A stretch of DNA of 64,000 bases, from contig CAYRDC010000009.1 in assembly GCA_964422925.1 (NCBI GenBank), positions 33,752-97,751 of the forward strand, in the 5' to 3' direction. Below the pieces are notes generated by a model. The model was not told the DNA's origin. It was given only the letters and a program-made list of their open reading frames with translations, and did no database searches. How positions within the stretch are numbered: the stretch's first letter is position 1; every line of letters starts with the position of its first letter. The stretch is from CAYRDC01 sp964422925. GTDB taxonomy: Bacteria > Bacteroidota > Bacteroidia > Chitinophagales > S012-47. A program made the translations under genes and the position numbers. Shown one piece after another: positions 8,330 through 15,420 of this stretch.

Positions 8330-8671
8330 TTAATGAATTACAACCGGGCCTTCTTCCCCGCTTCTGATCCGGATGACACGTTTAACCTCTGAAATTGAAA
8401 GGATACCATCTCCGGGAGAACCGGTCTTGGCATTTTCCCGGATGAGGGCAATGGCTTTTTCCAGATTTTCGTCTGTAACCAGCAATTCAAGTTGTACAAT
8501 CCTGCAATGAAGAAAAGGATATTTCAGACTGGGAAAATCTTTTTCGGGGTCGGAAAAACGGCCGGTGCCCTCGCAGTCGGAAATAGTAACGCCAAGAAAA
8601 CCGGAAGACCGTAAAGCGTCATACACAGCCTGTAATTTTTCAGGCCGGATAAAGGCTTTTATTTCTTTCAT
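8330..8671 (-). CDS. PII-like signalling protein (PII-NG-like)
   Basis: The 113 residues follow the PII fold: MKEIKAFIRPEKLQAVYDAL (beta1-alpha1), a B-loop TGSPGDGILSISEV and the C-terminal RVIRIRSGEEG that is close to the GlnB/GlnK consensus. The T-loop differs: the segment after GTGR reads FSDPEKDFPSLKYPFLH, lacking the usual GRQKG start and uridylylation-site context. A PII subgroup (PII-NG) encoded beside heavy-metal RND pumps has been described, and this location fits it. It overlaps the flavoprotein gene by four bases. A plausible role is to sense a nucleotide or energy state and control metal export or the partner oxidoreductase; that is inference. Confidence 0.85.
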   Translation of the reverse strand: MKEIKAFIRPEKLQAVYDALRSSGFLGVTISDCEGTGRFSDPEKDFPSLKYPFLHCRIVQLELLVTDENLEKAIALIRENAKTGSPGDGILSISEVKRVIRIRSGEEGPVVIH

Positions 8672-10026
8672 GATGATTTGATTTTTGGGTTTGACAAAAT
8701 ATTGGGTTTTACCGGATGATTGGCTTCATCCTCTATGGTGAATTTTCGGATGATTAACCGGTTTCCCTGGTCATAGGTCAGGTAGCTCCAGAGCCAGTTC
8801 AGGCCGACCTGCAATTTGTTGCGGAACCCGCTGATGGACACCAAGTGAACCACAGACCAAAGCAACCAGGCAAAATACCCATTGGTTTTCAGGTTTCCGA
8901 TTTCCGCAACAGCCCGTTTTCTTCCGATGGTAGCCAGCGATCCTTTGTCTTTGTATTCAAAGGGAACCATGGGTTTACCCTGCAGGTGGCGTAGCAGGTT
9001 TTTCCCAAGGTTTTTGCCTTGCTGCAAAGCCACCTGCGCCACCATGGGATGTCCGTTGTGATAATCTTCCGTAGGCATATAAGCCAGGTCGCCTATGGCG
9101 AAGATGTTGTCGTAACCTTCCACCCGATTAAACCGGTCGGTTTTCAGCCGTTTTCCCCTGGACAGGGTTTCCTCCCGGAGTCCGGCTGGCGCCTGCCCGT
9201 TCACTCCCGCGGTCCAGATTACCCCCCTGCTAAGTATAGGGTTTCCATCTTTAACATTCACGTATTTGCCATCATAATCCGAGACCAGTGTATTGAGTCT
9301 GATGATTACCCCCATCCGCTGGAGAGAGCGGTATGCGCTTTCAGAGGCTTTTCCCGACAGGGCAGGGAGGAGGCGCGGGCCGGCTTCCACCAAATAAATT
9401 TTCATCAGGGAAGTGTCCAGTTCCGGGTAATCTTTTGGGACAATGTATTTTTTGAACTCTGCTAGGGCTCCCGCAGTTTCCACCCCGGCCGGGCCTCCGC
9501 CTACAATCACAAAGTTGGTTAACGCATCCCGTTCATCCATATCGCAGGTAACCACGGCCTTTTCCAGGTTTTGCAGCAGCATGCTGCGTATGTCCAGGGC
9601 TTGCTGCACCGTTTTCATGCCGAGGGCTTTTTCAGCTACCTGTTTCATCCCGAAGAAGTTATTGCAGCTTCCGGTAGCCAGCACCAGGAAATCGTAATCG
9701 ATCTCGCCAATGTCGGTCAGCAGATTGTTGTGCTCCGGATCGATGGCCTGCACCTGGGCCATCCGGAACAGGAAATTCCGGTAGCCATTGAATTGTTTGC
9801 GCAGGGGAAAAGCGATGTTGTCCGGTTCGATGCCACAAGTCGCTACCTGGTACAAAAGAGGCTGGAACATATGGAAATTGTTCCGGTCGATCAGCACCAC
9901 CTGTACCGGTTTGTTTTTAAGCCGTTTGACCAGCGCCATTCCAGCAAAACCACCACCCACCACGACAACGCGGGGCCTCTTTGTTTCGGGAATGCAAATT
10001 TTCTCTCCGGTAAAACAATATTTCAT
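8668..10026 (-). CDS. Type II NADH dehydrogenase-like FAD oxidoreductase
   Basis: The product is about 452 residues from the ATG at 10026; a TTG at 10062 would add 12. It has two dinucleotide folds: FAD-binding VVVVGGGFAGMALVKRL near the N-terminus and NAD-binding FVIVGGGPAGVETAGAL in the middle, plus NNFHMFQPLLYQVAT and IFAIGDLAYMP, all typical of NDH-2. A hydrophobic or amphipathic C-terminal stretch (GYFAWLLWSVVHLVSISGFRN) would dock it to the membrane. NDH-2 passes electrons from NADH to quinone without pumping protons. Here it is coupled by overlap to the PII-like gene and lies in the copper region. It might reduce Cu(II), replace a copper-damaged complex I, or be regulated by the PII-like protein; none of these is shown. 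Confidence 0.88.
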   Translation of the reverse strand: MKYCFTGEKICIPETKRPRVVVVGGGFAGMALVKRLKNKPVQVVLIDRNNFHMFQPLLYQVATCGIEPDNIAFPLRKQFNGYRNFLFRMAQVQAIDPEHNNLLTDIGEIDYDFLVLATGSCNNFFGMKQVAEKALGMKTVQQALDIRSMLLQNLEKAVVTCDMDERDALTNFVIVGGGPAGVETAGALAEFKKYIVPKDYPELDTSLMKIYLVEAGPRLLPALSGKASESAYRSLQRMGVIIRLNTLVSDYDGKYVNVKDGNPILSRGVIWTAGVNGQAPAGLREETLSRGKRLKTDRFNRVEGYDNIFAIGDLAYMPTEDYHNGHPMVAQVALQQGKNLGKNLLRHLQGKPMVPFEYKDKGSLATIGRKRAVAEIGNLKTNGYFAWLLWSVVHLVSISGFRNKLQVGLNWLWSYLTYDQGNRLIIRKFTIEDEANHPVKPNILSNPKIKSS

Positions 10027-10095
10027 TGGAAGCTCTTTTTCAATCGCTTGAAATACTGGCAATGGCTGCCAGAAACTAATTCATTGGAGGTATTT

Positions 10096-10650
10096 TCAGT
10101 CGTTCGATTTAATGAGAACGGCTTCATTGATCTGACCCAGAATCACGTGGTAGAACCCATAATCTTCAGCCGGGATATTAAATTCCTCCAGATCGATTGC
10201 CGGGTATAACGATAGCATACAGCTGACTTCCCCCTGCTCGGTCAGGTGCAGGAGGCGCCCTTCAAAGTGGATCAGTTTTAAGGTGTTTCCTATTTCCAGC
10301 CAGCCTTCCACCTGGAACGTAAGCAGGGGGTGGCTTTTGGTATTGATGAAATCAAGACCCAGTTTGCCTTCAAAAGTTATTTCCCAATCAGGCAGCAGAT
10401 TCAATATAGAATCTATAACCGGGTCGTTGCTGTAAAAAGAAAGAAGGGGGACAGCCACCCTTACTTCTGCGGTTTCATAATTCAGAAAGATATTGGCCTC
10501 CCGGCTCATCACATGAAAAGGATTTTCCTGGTAAATACCGGTAAATCCAATTTTCGAGTTACGAGTACGGTACCATTCTTGTGCCGGGAGTTTACTGTCC
10601 CCCAGGAAAATGAAAATGGCGCATCCTACTATGGCTGCCAGTTTATTCAT
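10096..10650 (-). CDS. YceI-like periplasmic protein
   Basis: The 184 residues start with a signal peptide (MNKLAAIVGCAIFIFLGDSKLPAQ). The rest resembles a short YceI/lipocalin-like barrel: SKIGFTG near the start, then NPFHVMSREANIFLNYETAEVRVAV, LLSFYSND and VEGWLEIGNT. YceI proteins bind isoprenoid or quinone-like lipids in a beta barrel. Here it follows the His-rich lipoprotein by 10 nt and precedes the quinone-linked NDH-2-like gene. Sequence is divergent from classical YceI, so the assignment is moderate. Confidence 0.6.
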   Translation of the reverse strand: MNKLAAIVGCAIFIFLGDSKLPAQEWYRTRNSKIGFTGIYQENPFHVMSREANIFLNYETAEVRVAVPLLSFYSNDPVIDSILNLLPDWEITFEGKLGLDFINTKSHPLLTFQVEGWLEIGNTLKLIHFEGRLLHLTEQGEVSCMLSLYPAIDLEEFNIPAEDYGFYHVILGQINEAVLIKSND

Positions 10651-10660
10651 GAATTCCTTT

Positions 10661-11083
10661 TTAAGGGTGCAAAGGCTGATGTGCCGTGTGCAATGAATCC
10701 ATCATCGCATGGTCTAACGTGTGATGACCATTTGGATCATTGTCATGGTTATGATGCCTGCCATTTACGTTGTTATGGTGCATCCCTCCATGATTGTCAT
10801 GATGATGATCGTCAAAGACATAATTATGCGAATACATGTCGTGATAGTAAGAGAACAGGGAATCACAAACATGGTACATACTGTCAAGGTGCATTACAAA
10901 CGAGGAATCGCAAGTTGGTGGATTATCGTGACAGGTTTGTAGCGAATCGTTGTAAGCCAGTGCTTTGAGCCGCCATTCAGTTAGTTGTTCAGCGGCCAAT
11001 TGGTCAGAAGCAGTTATCGATCTTTTTTTGCAGGCGCTTACAACCAGTAGCGCTGCCAGTCCGATAAAGATAGTTTTTTTCAT
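10661..11083 (-). CDS. His-rich lipoprotein, probable metal-binding
   Basis: The 140-residue protein has a lipoprotein signal ending VVSAC, with lipid Cys18. Residues 19-75 are helical with several Cys (TCHDNPPTCDSS, YHVCDSL). From about residue 79 on it is very His/Asp/Asn-rich (DDHHHDNHGG, MHHNNVNGRHHNHDNDP), ending in more spaced His. It should be anchored in the periplasm or on the outer membrane and bind copper or other soft metals. No Pfam-level family is recognised beyond this composition. It lies between the HMBD lipoprotein and the YceI-like gene on the same strand. Confidence 0.7.
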   Translation of the reverse strand: MKKTIFIGLAALLVVSACKKRSITASDQLAAEQLTEWRLKALAYNDSLQTCHDNPPTCDSSFVMHLDSMYHVCDSLFSYYHDMYSHNYVFDDHHHDNHGGMHHNNVNGRHHNHDNDPNGHHTLDHAMMDSLHTAHQPLHP

Positions 11084-11214
11084 TTTTGTACCCTTTTGAG
11101 GTTAACAATTGGAGGGGTCACCCGGGCCGGGTTCGTGCGTTCCTGGTGAGGATTGGGTTAAGCTGGGAATCACTATCCGAATCCCGGACCCGGGGCCCTT
11201 TCTCTTTAATTACT

Positions 11215-11532
11215 TTATCCTTCTTCCTTTAGCACGAGTTCCATTCCGCATTCAGGACATTTCCCGGGATGGTCCTGGGTTATGTTTTCATGCATGGGGC
11301 AGTAATATACTTTTCCGGTTTCACTGCCATCGTGCATGGTAGAATCCATCATCTCTTCATGGTCCATGTCATCATGCTCGTGCATATCACCATCGGTGTG
11401 TTCATGCATTTCCCCGTCCATGTGTTCATGTTGTTCGGACTCATTGCCGGAATTACCTCCGCAGGAGCCCAGGAACAGCGCTCCGCTCAGAAAGGCTCCG
11501 GCAAGCGCCCAGGTTAAAATTGTCTTCTTCAT
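11215..11532 (-). CDS. Lipoprotein with heavy-metal-binding domain (HMBD)
   Basis: The 105 residues carry a lipobox LGSC (Cys24), a His/Met/Asp-rich linker with repeated MHEHxDGD units (about 35-68), and an HMBD at about 75-100: YYCPMHENITQDHPGKCPECG then MELV. The CPMH and CPxCGM elements are the usual Cu/Ag ligands, as in the N-terminal domain of CusB-like adaptors. It is probably a periplasmic metal buffer or chaperone handing copper to CusB, which has the same domain. It stands 42 nt after the HMA chaperone gene in the cus direction. Confidence 0.9.
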   Translation of the reverse strand: MKKTILTWALAGAFLSGALFLGSCGGNSGNESEQHEHMDGEMHEHTDGDMHEHDDMDHEEMMDSTMHDGSETGKVYYCPMHENITQDHPGKCPECGMELVLKEEG

Positions 11533-11574
11533 TGTTAATGGTTTTTGGTTAAAGAATATGGATCAGCGTTCATT

Positions 11575-11814
11575 TCAGGAAAACCATTTCCTGAAAATTC
11601 CTTTTTTCTTTTCTTCAATCCGGTACCCTGCCTCACTAACTGCTTTCATGATTTCAATCCTGACCGATTCTTCTGCTTCCACAATCAACAGCTTATCCGG
11701 ATTGTCAAGATCAGTGCTCCAGGTTTTAATTCCCTCTATCTTTTCAAGCGCTGAACCGACTTTGGCTACGCATCCGTCACAATGCATGTTGGTCTTAAAT
11801 ACCATTTTACTCAT
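11575..11814 (-). CDS. HMA-domain metallochaperone (CopZ-like)
   Basis: The 79 residues form a single HMA domain (ferredoxin-like) with the metal loop MHCDGC at about 10-15, followed by VAKVGSALEKIEGI, and a basic C-terminal tail (KKKGIFRKWFS). There is no signal peptide, so it is cytosolic and would carry Cu(I) to CopB or act as a buffer. The spacer between the two Cys and the His just before them differ slightly from the usual MxCxxC. It follows the 41-residue membrane peptide by 14 nt. Confidence 0.88.
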   Translation of the reverse strand: MSKMVFKTNMHCDGCVAKVGSALEKIEGIKTWSTDLDNPDKLLIVEAEESVRIEIMKAVSEAGYRIEEKKKGIFRKWFS

Positions 11815-11828
11815 GGCTGTTCACTTTT

Positions 11829-11954
11829 TTAAATCAGTAATATCTGGATCAACCCAATACAAAGCAGAATGCCTGCTGCCACCCATAGCCAGACTGGCAT
11901 ATTCCACTTCTTTTTTACCGGTTGAATGCCCGTGTCTTTGCAGCAATCTTTCAT
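11829..11954 (-). CDS. 41-residue single-helix membrane protein with N-terminal CC
   Basis: An ATG at 11954 opens 41 codons: MKDCCKDTGIQPVKKKWN, then a single hydrophobic helix (MPVWLWVAAGILLCIGLIQ) and stop. The Cys-Cys pair with flanking Lys/Asp is a likely soft-metal site on the cytosolic side, followed by positive charges as expected for an N-in helix. It starts only 3 nt after the upstream HMA gene ends and ends 14 nt before the next HMA gene, so it is almost certainly translated with them. No family is recognised. It is too short for most gene finders. Confidence 0.6.
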   Translation of the reverse strand: MKDCCKDTGIQPVKKKWNMPVWLWVAAGILLCIGLIQILLI

Positions 11955-11957
11955 GGG

Positions 11958-12329
11958 TTATTCCTTTTTACGTTCATACTGGCAACATACCGGCAGATTA
12001 TGGTAATCACCCGTTTTGGCTTTGTAATACTGTGTGTCATGTCCTGCACTGGCAATGGCCAGGTTGATCTCATCCAGCGAAATGACGGATTCATCATAGG
12101 TAACCTTAATGAGTTTACTGTCTACATCCCAATTGGCAGATTGAATGCCCTCCAGTTTGTTTACAGCTGTTTCAATCCGGCTTTTGCACATTCCGCAATT
12201 GCCGTATACCGTAAAAGAATCCGTTACAACCATTTCGTTCTGCGGGTTGGTTACACTTGTCTGGCTGTACCCGTTCAGGGAAAGGCCTGCCAGGGCTACC
12301 GTAAAGACAATGATTTTCAATGTTTTCAT
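11958..12329 (-). CDS. Exported HMA-domain protein
   Basis: The ATG at 12329 gives 123 residues with a Sec signal (MKTLKIIVFTVALAGLSLNG); the frame is open to 12377 but the extension would run into cusB and precedes the signal. The mature part is an HMA domain with CGMC at 45-48 (YGNCGMCKSRIE) and the usual VDSKLIKVTYDE second half. An extra CC pair (115-116) lies near the C-terminus. A periplasmic HMA protein right after cusB suggests a copper carrier that feeds the pump. The start has no Shine-Dalgarno, only an A-rich leader. Confidence 0.88.
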   Translation of the reverse strand: MKTLKIIVFTVALAGLSLNGYSQTSVTNPQNEMVVTDSFTVYGNCGMCKSRIETAVNKLEGIQSANWDVDSKLIKVTYDESVISLDEINLAIASAGHDTQYYKAKTGDYHNLPVCCQYERKKE

Positions 12330-12349
12330 TTTCAATGATTTTTTAAGTT

Positions 12350-14164
12350 TTAAATTGATTTTACCACTTTTCCGCATTTCAGCATTTTGCTGCCGTAAAA
12401 CGGATTTTGGATTTCTTTACTTTGGCTGAGCCAGTTGGCTCCCTGTTTGTTATTGGCCATAGGGCAATGTATCACATACAGATCCATACCAGAGCCAAAT
12501 AGTTCCACTGCCCCCTGCATGGACTCTGAAAGCAGAATAAAGCCATCACGGCATTTTTCCAGGTTGTCAGATCCGGCTATTGCTTCTCCGGATTCCTGTA
12601 TAGCTTTTGACAATGTCATCCATTTCATATGCGCTGCTCCGCTTAAGCGCGTCATATCCACTTCTTTGAGTGCGGTTAACAGTGATTTTGCCGCATTCCG
12701 GGCATTGGCGTCATCGTCAGCCACCAGGTAATCTTTGATTTCAAGGTAGATGTTTACCACTTTATCAAGTTCCTTGCGGAAGGCAGGATCCGTCTCGATG
12801 ATGCCTGACTCGTCATTTTCCTCCCTGTTTTCCATATTGTCCATATCCATGCCTTCCATATTGCCATGGTGGTGGCCGAGATTCATTTTTCCACCTTCCG
12901 GGTTCATCATGCTTTTTTTGCCGGAAAGCTGGGCAGCCGCATCGATTTTGAATTCCCCGCGCGATACTACTTCTTCGCCTTCATTGAGCCCTTCAGTTAT
13001 GATGTAATAATCACCGGCATCCGGGCCAAGGGTGATTTGCCGAAGTTCAAAGGTCGGCTGCGAATAATCGGGTTTGTAAACATAAACCAAGGATCTTTTC
13101 CCGGTCCACAAAACCGAAGATTTCGGAATAATGAGTTGCTCTTTGTTAAAGGGAAGTTTAGCATGGATGATCCCGTTGGCAAACATATCCGGTTTTAAAA
13201 CCAAACCGGGATTGTTTAATTCTGCCCTTACATAAGCTACTCGGGCCATTGGGTCGATAACCGGGTCAATAAAGGTAATTTTTGCATTAAAAGTGCGTCC
13301 TGGTAAGGAGTGAATGGTGAATTCCACTTTATCGCCCAGTTTTATCCAAGGCAGATCAGATTCATAGGCTTCAAACAATACCCATACATGTCGAAGGTCT
13401 TCCACCTGATACATAACTGTGCCTTCGTTGACATAATCGCCTACAGATACTAGCCGTTCAGTGATGATACCGTTAAAATCAGACCGGATATCAAACTCTG
13501 TTTGTACTTTACCTGATTTTTCAATGGCTTCTATTTGATCATCACGGAGTTTCCAGAGTTTTAGTTTATTCCGGGCTGCTTCAAGAAGAGACGGGTTGGT
13601 TTCAGCATATTTTTTGGCTTCGAATAGCTCTTCCTGGGCAGTAACCAGCTCCGGACTGTAAATGCGCACTAAAGGCTGCCCTTTGTGCACTTCTTCTCCG
13701 GTAAAGCTGATATAAAGCTCTTCGATCCGTCCCGGGATATGGGCAGTTTGTGAAGATATCAACCGTTCATCGGCTTTTACTTTCCCATTCAGATAAATTT
13801 CGCGTTCGGGCCGGGTGCGTTTTACGGTGTAAGTTTCCACTTCGGCCAACTTGACAGCCTCTTGGCTCATCTGGAATTCGTCCGGACCGAGGGATACTTC
13901 CACGTTATCGGCCGGGATAAGTTCCATGCCGCAAATCGGGCAATGACCGGGATGATCCATTCGGATCTGCGGGTGCATGGCACAGGTCCAGATTTGGGAA
14001 CCAGGTGTTTCAGTTTGCTCTGCAACAGAGGTTTCTGATGTTTCCGTGATCTTGGAATGTCCGCTGTTCCGGAACAGTATCCATCCGAGCAGCAAGCCTC
14101 CTAACAGCGGTATCAGCCACCATATCGCGGTTTTTATGTTTATCTTTTGCTTTATCTTGTTCAT
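12350..14164 (-). CDS. cusB: CusB-type periplasmic adaptor with HMBD and DUF3347
   Basis: The 604 residues are: an N-terminal membrane anchor (about 12-31), an HMBD (Cys61, His64, Cys75, Cys78; WTCAMHPQIRMDHPGHCPICG), the barrel-sandwich/lipoyl and beta-barrel parts of a membrane fusion protein (about 100-420, including ISSQTAHIPGRIEELY), a His/Met-rich linker (LGHHHGNMEGMDMDNMEN), and a C-terminal DUF3347 domain ending with YVIHCPMANNKQGANWLSQ and NPFYGSKMLKCG. It links CusA in the inner membrane to the TolC-like channel and loads metal. The domain set is longer than in E. coli CusB (about 400) and adds two extra metal-binding modules. It starts 17 nt after the cusC stop. Confidence 0.95.
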   Translation of the reverse strand: MNKIKQKINIKTAIWWLIPLLGGLLLGWILFRNSGHSKITETSETSVAEQTETPGSQIWTCAMHPQIRMDHPGHCPICGMELIPADNVEVSLGPDEFQMSQEAVKLAEVETYTVKRTRPEREIYLNGKVKADERLISSQTAHIPGRIEELYISFTGEEVHKGQPLVRIYSPELVTAQEELFEAKKYAETNPSLLEAARNKLKLWKLRDDQIEAIEKSGKVQTEFDIRSDFNGIITERLVSVGDYVNEGTVMYQVEDLRHVWVLFEAYESDLPWIKLGDKVEFTIHSLPGRTFNAKITFIDPVIDPMARVAYVRAELNNPGLVLKPDMFANGIIHAKLPFNKEQLIIPKSSVLWTGKRSLVYVYKPDYSQPTFELRQITLGPDAGDYYIITEGLNEGEEVVSRGEFKIDAAAQLSGKKSMMNPEGGKMNLGHHHGNMEGMDMDNMENREENDESGIIETDPAFRKELDKVVNIYLEIKDYLVADDDANARNAAKSLLTALKEVDMTRLSGAAHMKWMTLSKAIQESGEAIAGSDNLEKCRDGFILLSESMQGAVELFGSGMDLYVIHCPMANNKQGANWLSQSKEIQNPFYGSKMLKCGKVVKSI

Positions 14165-14181
14165 GACTTTCAGATTTTTAA

Positions 14182-15420
14182 TTAATGTCCCATCAAATAT
14201 TCCAGCCGGGCTACGGCTGCATTTTGATCAGCAATTGCTTTGGCCAGCTCCAGCCGGTAGTTTAAGACCTGGCGGTCCATCCGGAGCACTTCTTCGAAAT
14301 CGGTTCCTGCAGAAGTATAGGACGATACCAGGATGCGAAGCGCCTGTCGGGCGATTCGCAATTGGTCCAGGTTGAGATTTATTCTTCTGGCCGCATCTTT
14401 AAGGTCCCGGTGCGACAGTTCCAGTTCTGTGTCCAGCCGGTTACTGACTTCTGTAGTTTGCTGGGCAACGGATTCCTGCATCAGCAGGGTTTCCTGCTGC
14501 ATAGCCCTGTATTTTTTCCGGTAAATCGGAAGCGTAATTCCAATTTTCGGAAGGAAAGCATCCGTTCCGTTACCGGCCGGGTTCAGGTCCTGGCGTTTAC
14601 CTACGTTTATGTAGTCAATTCCAACGATGAACGAAGGATATCCGGCTTTTACAGCTGCTGTGTGCTGGAATTCCCAGGCTTTTTGCTGTTCGCCCAGGGA
14701 TTTCAACTCCGGGTTGGAAGCCAGGATCGAGTCCCGAATAGCTTCAGGTTCGAGTAACCATTCAGCCGGCATCAGCGTGTCGGGCCAGGAAATCACCAGG
14801 GTCGTGTCATTCAACAACTGCCTGAATTCGGTTTCCAATGGCTGGCGCGTATCTTTCAATAACTCCAGCCGGTTTTCCAGGTCATTGATTTCCATATCGG
14901 CCCGTAATACGTCTACCATACCGGCCTTGGCGGATTCAAATTTGATGGTTGCCAAAACTTTGAATGATTCCACCAGTTCGATGTTCTCCTGGGTAATGCG
15001 TATGGATTCTTCCAGGTAGAACAGTCGGTACCAGAGGTCTTTAACCTGGTAATACAACTTATTGCGGGCATTGATGAATGCCTCGTACTTCGCCTTCGCC
15101 ATGTAAGTGGCTGCCTGTTCGCGGGCTTTCAGTTCGCCAAACCAGGGAAACATCTGGCTGGCTGAAATCCTGAATTCCTGCGGGCCGACCCGCGTTTCCA
15201 CGGGGCTGAGAAAATAACCGAAGGCAAGGGCCGGGTCCGGCAGGCTGCCCACCTGGGGCACTTTTTCAAGGGCGGCAAGGTATTCATTGAACAATGCCTG
15301 CAAACCTGCATTCTGCCGGCCCGCCTGTACCAGATAATCATTCAGGGTCTGGGCATGAAAATTGATCCCAAATCCCAAAAGTACCCAGACGGTTGCCAGT
15401 TTTATAATTAGTCGTTTCAT
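14182..15420 (-). CDS. cusC: TolC/CusC-type outer-membrane efflux protein
   Basis: The 412 residues start with a signal peptide (MKRLIIKLATVWVLLGFG...HAQ). Two long helical hairpin repeats typical of the OEP family follow, rich in coiled-coil heptads (for example AATYMAKAKYEAFINARNKL and LLMQESVAQQTTEVSNRLDT), with short beta segments between them. No lipobox is seen, unlike E. coli CusC. It would form the trimeric exit duct of the Cus pump. It overlaps cusA by four bases and precedes cusB. The A-C-B gene order differs from the cusCFBA order of enterobacteria. Confidence 0.92.
   Translation of the reverse strand: MKRLIIKLATVWVLLGFGINFHAQTLNDYLVQAGRQNAGLQALFNEYLAALEKVPQVGSLPDPALAFGYFLSPVETRVGPQEFRISASQMFPWFGELKAREQAATYMAKAKYEAFINARNKLYYQVKDLWYRLFYLEESIRITQENIELVESFKVLATIKFESAKAGMVDVLRADMEINDLENRLELLKDTRQPLETEFRQLLNDTTLVISWPDTLMPAEWLLEPEAIRDSILASNPELKSLGEQQKAWEFQHTAAVKAGYPSFIVGIDYINVGKRQDLNPAGNGTDAFLPKIGITLPIYRKKYRAMQQETLLMQESVAQQTTEVSNRLDTELELSHRDLKDAARRINLNLDQLRIARQALRILVSSYTSAGTDFEEVLRMDRQVLNYRLELAKAIADQNAAVARLEYLMGH

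Noticed and set aside
10330..10968. Plus-strand 212-codon frame antisense to the YceI-like and His-rich genes
   Set aside because: It is the complement of His/Asp codon repeats and has no signal of its own.
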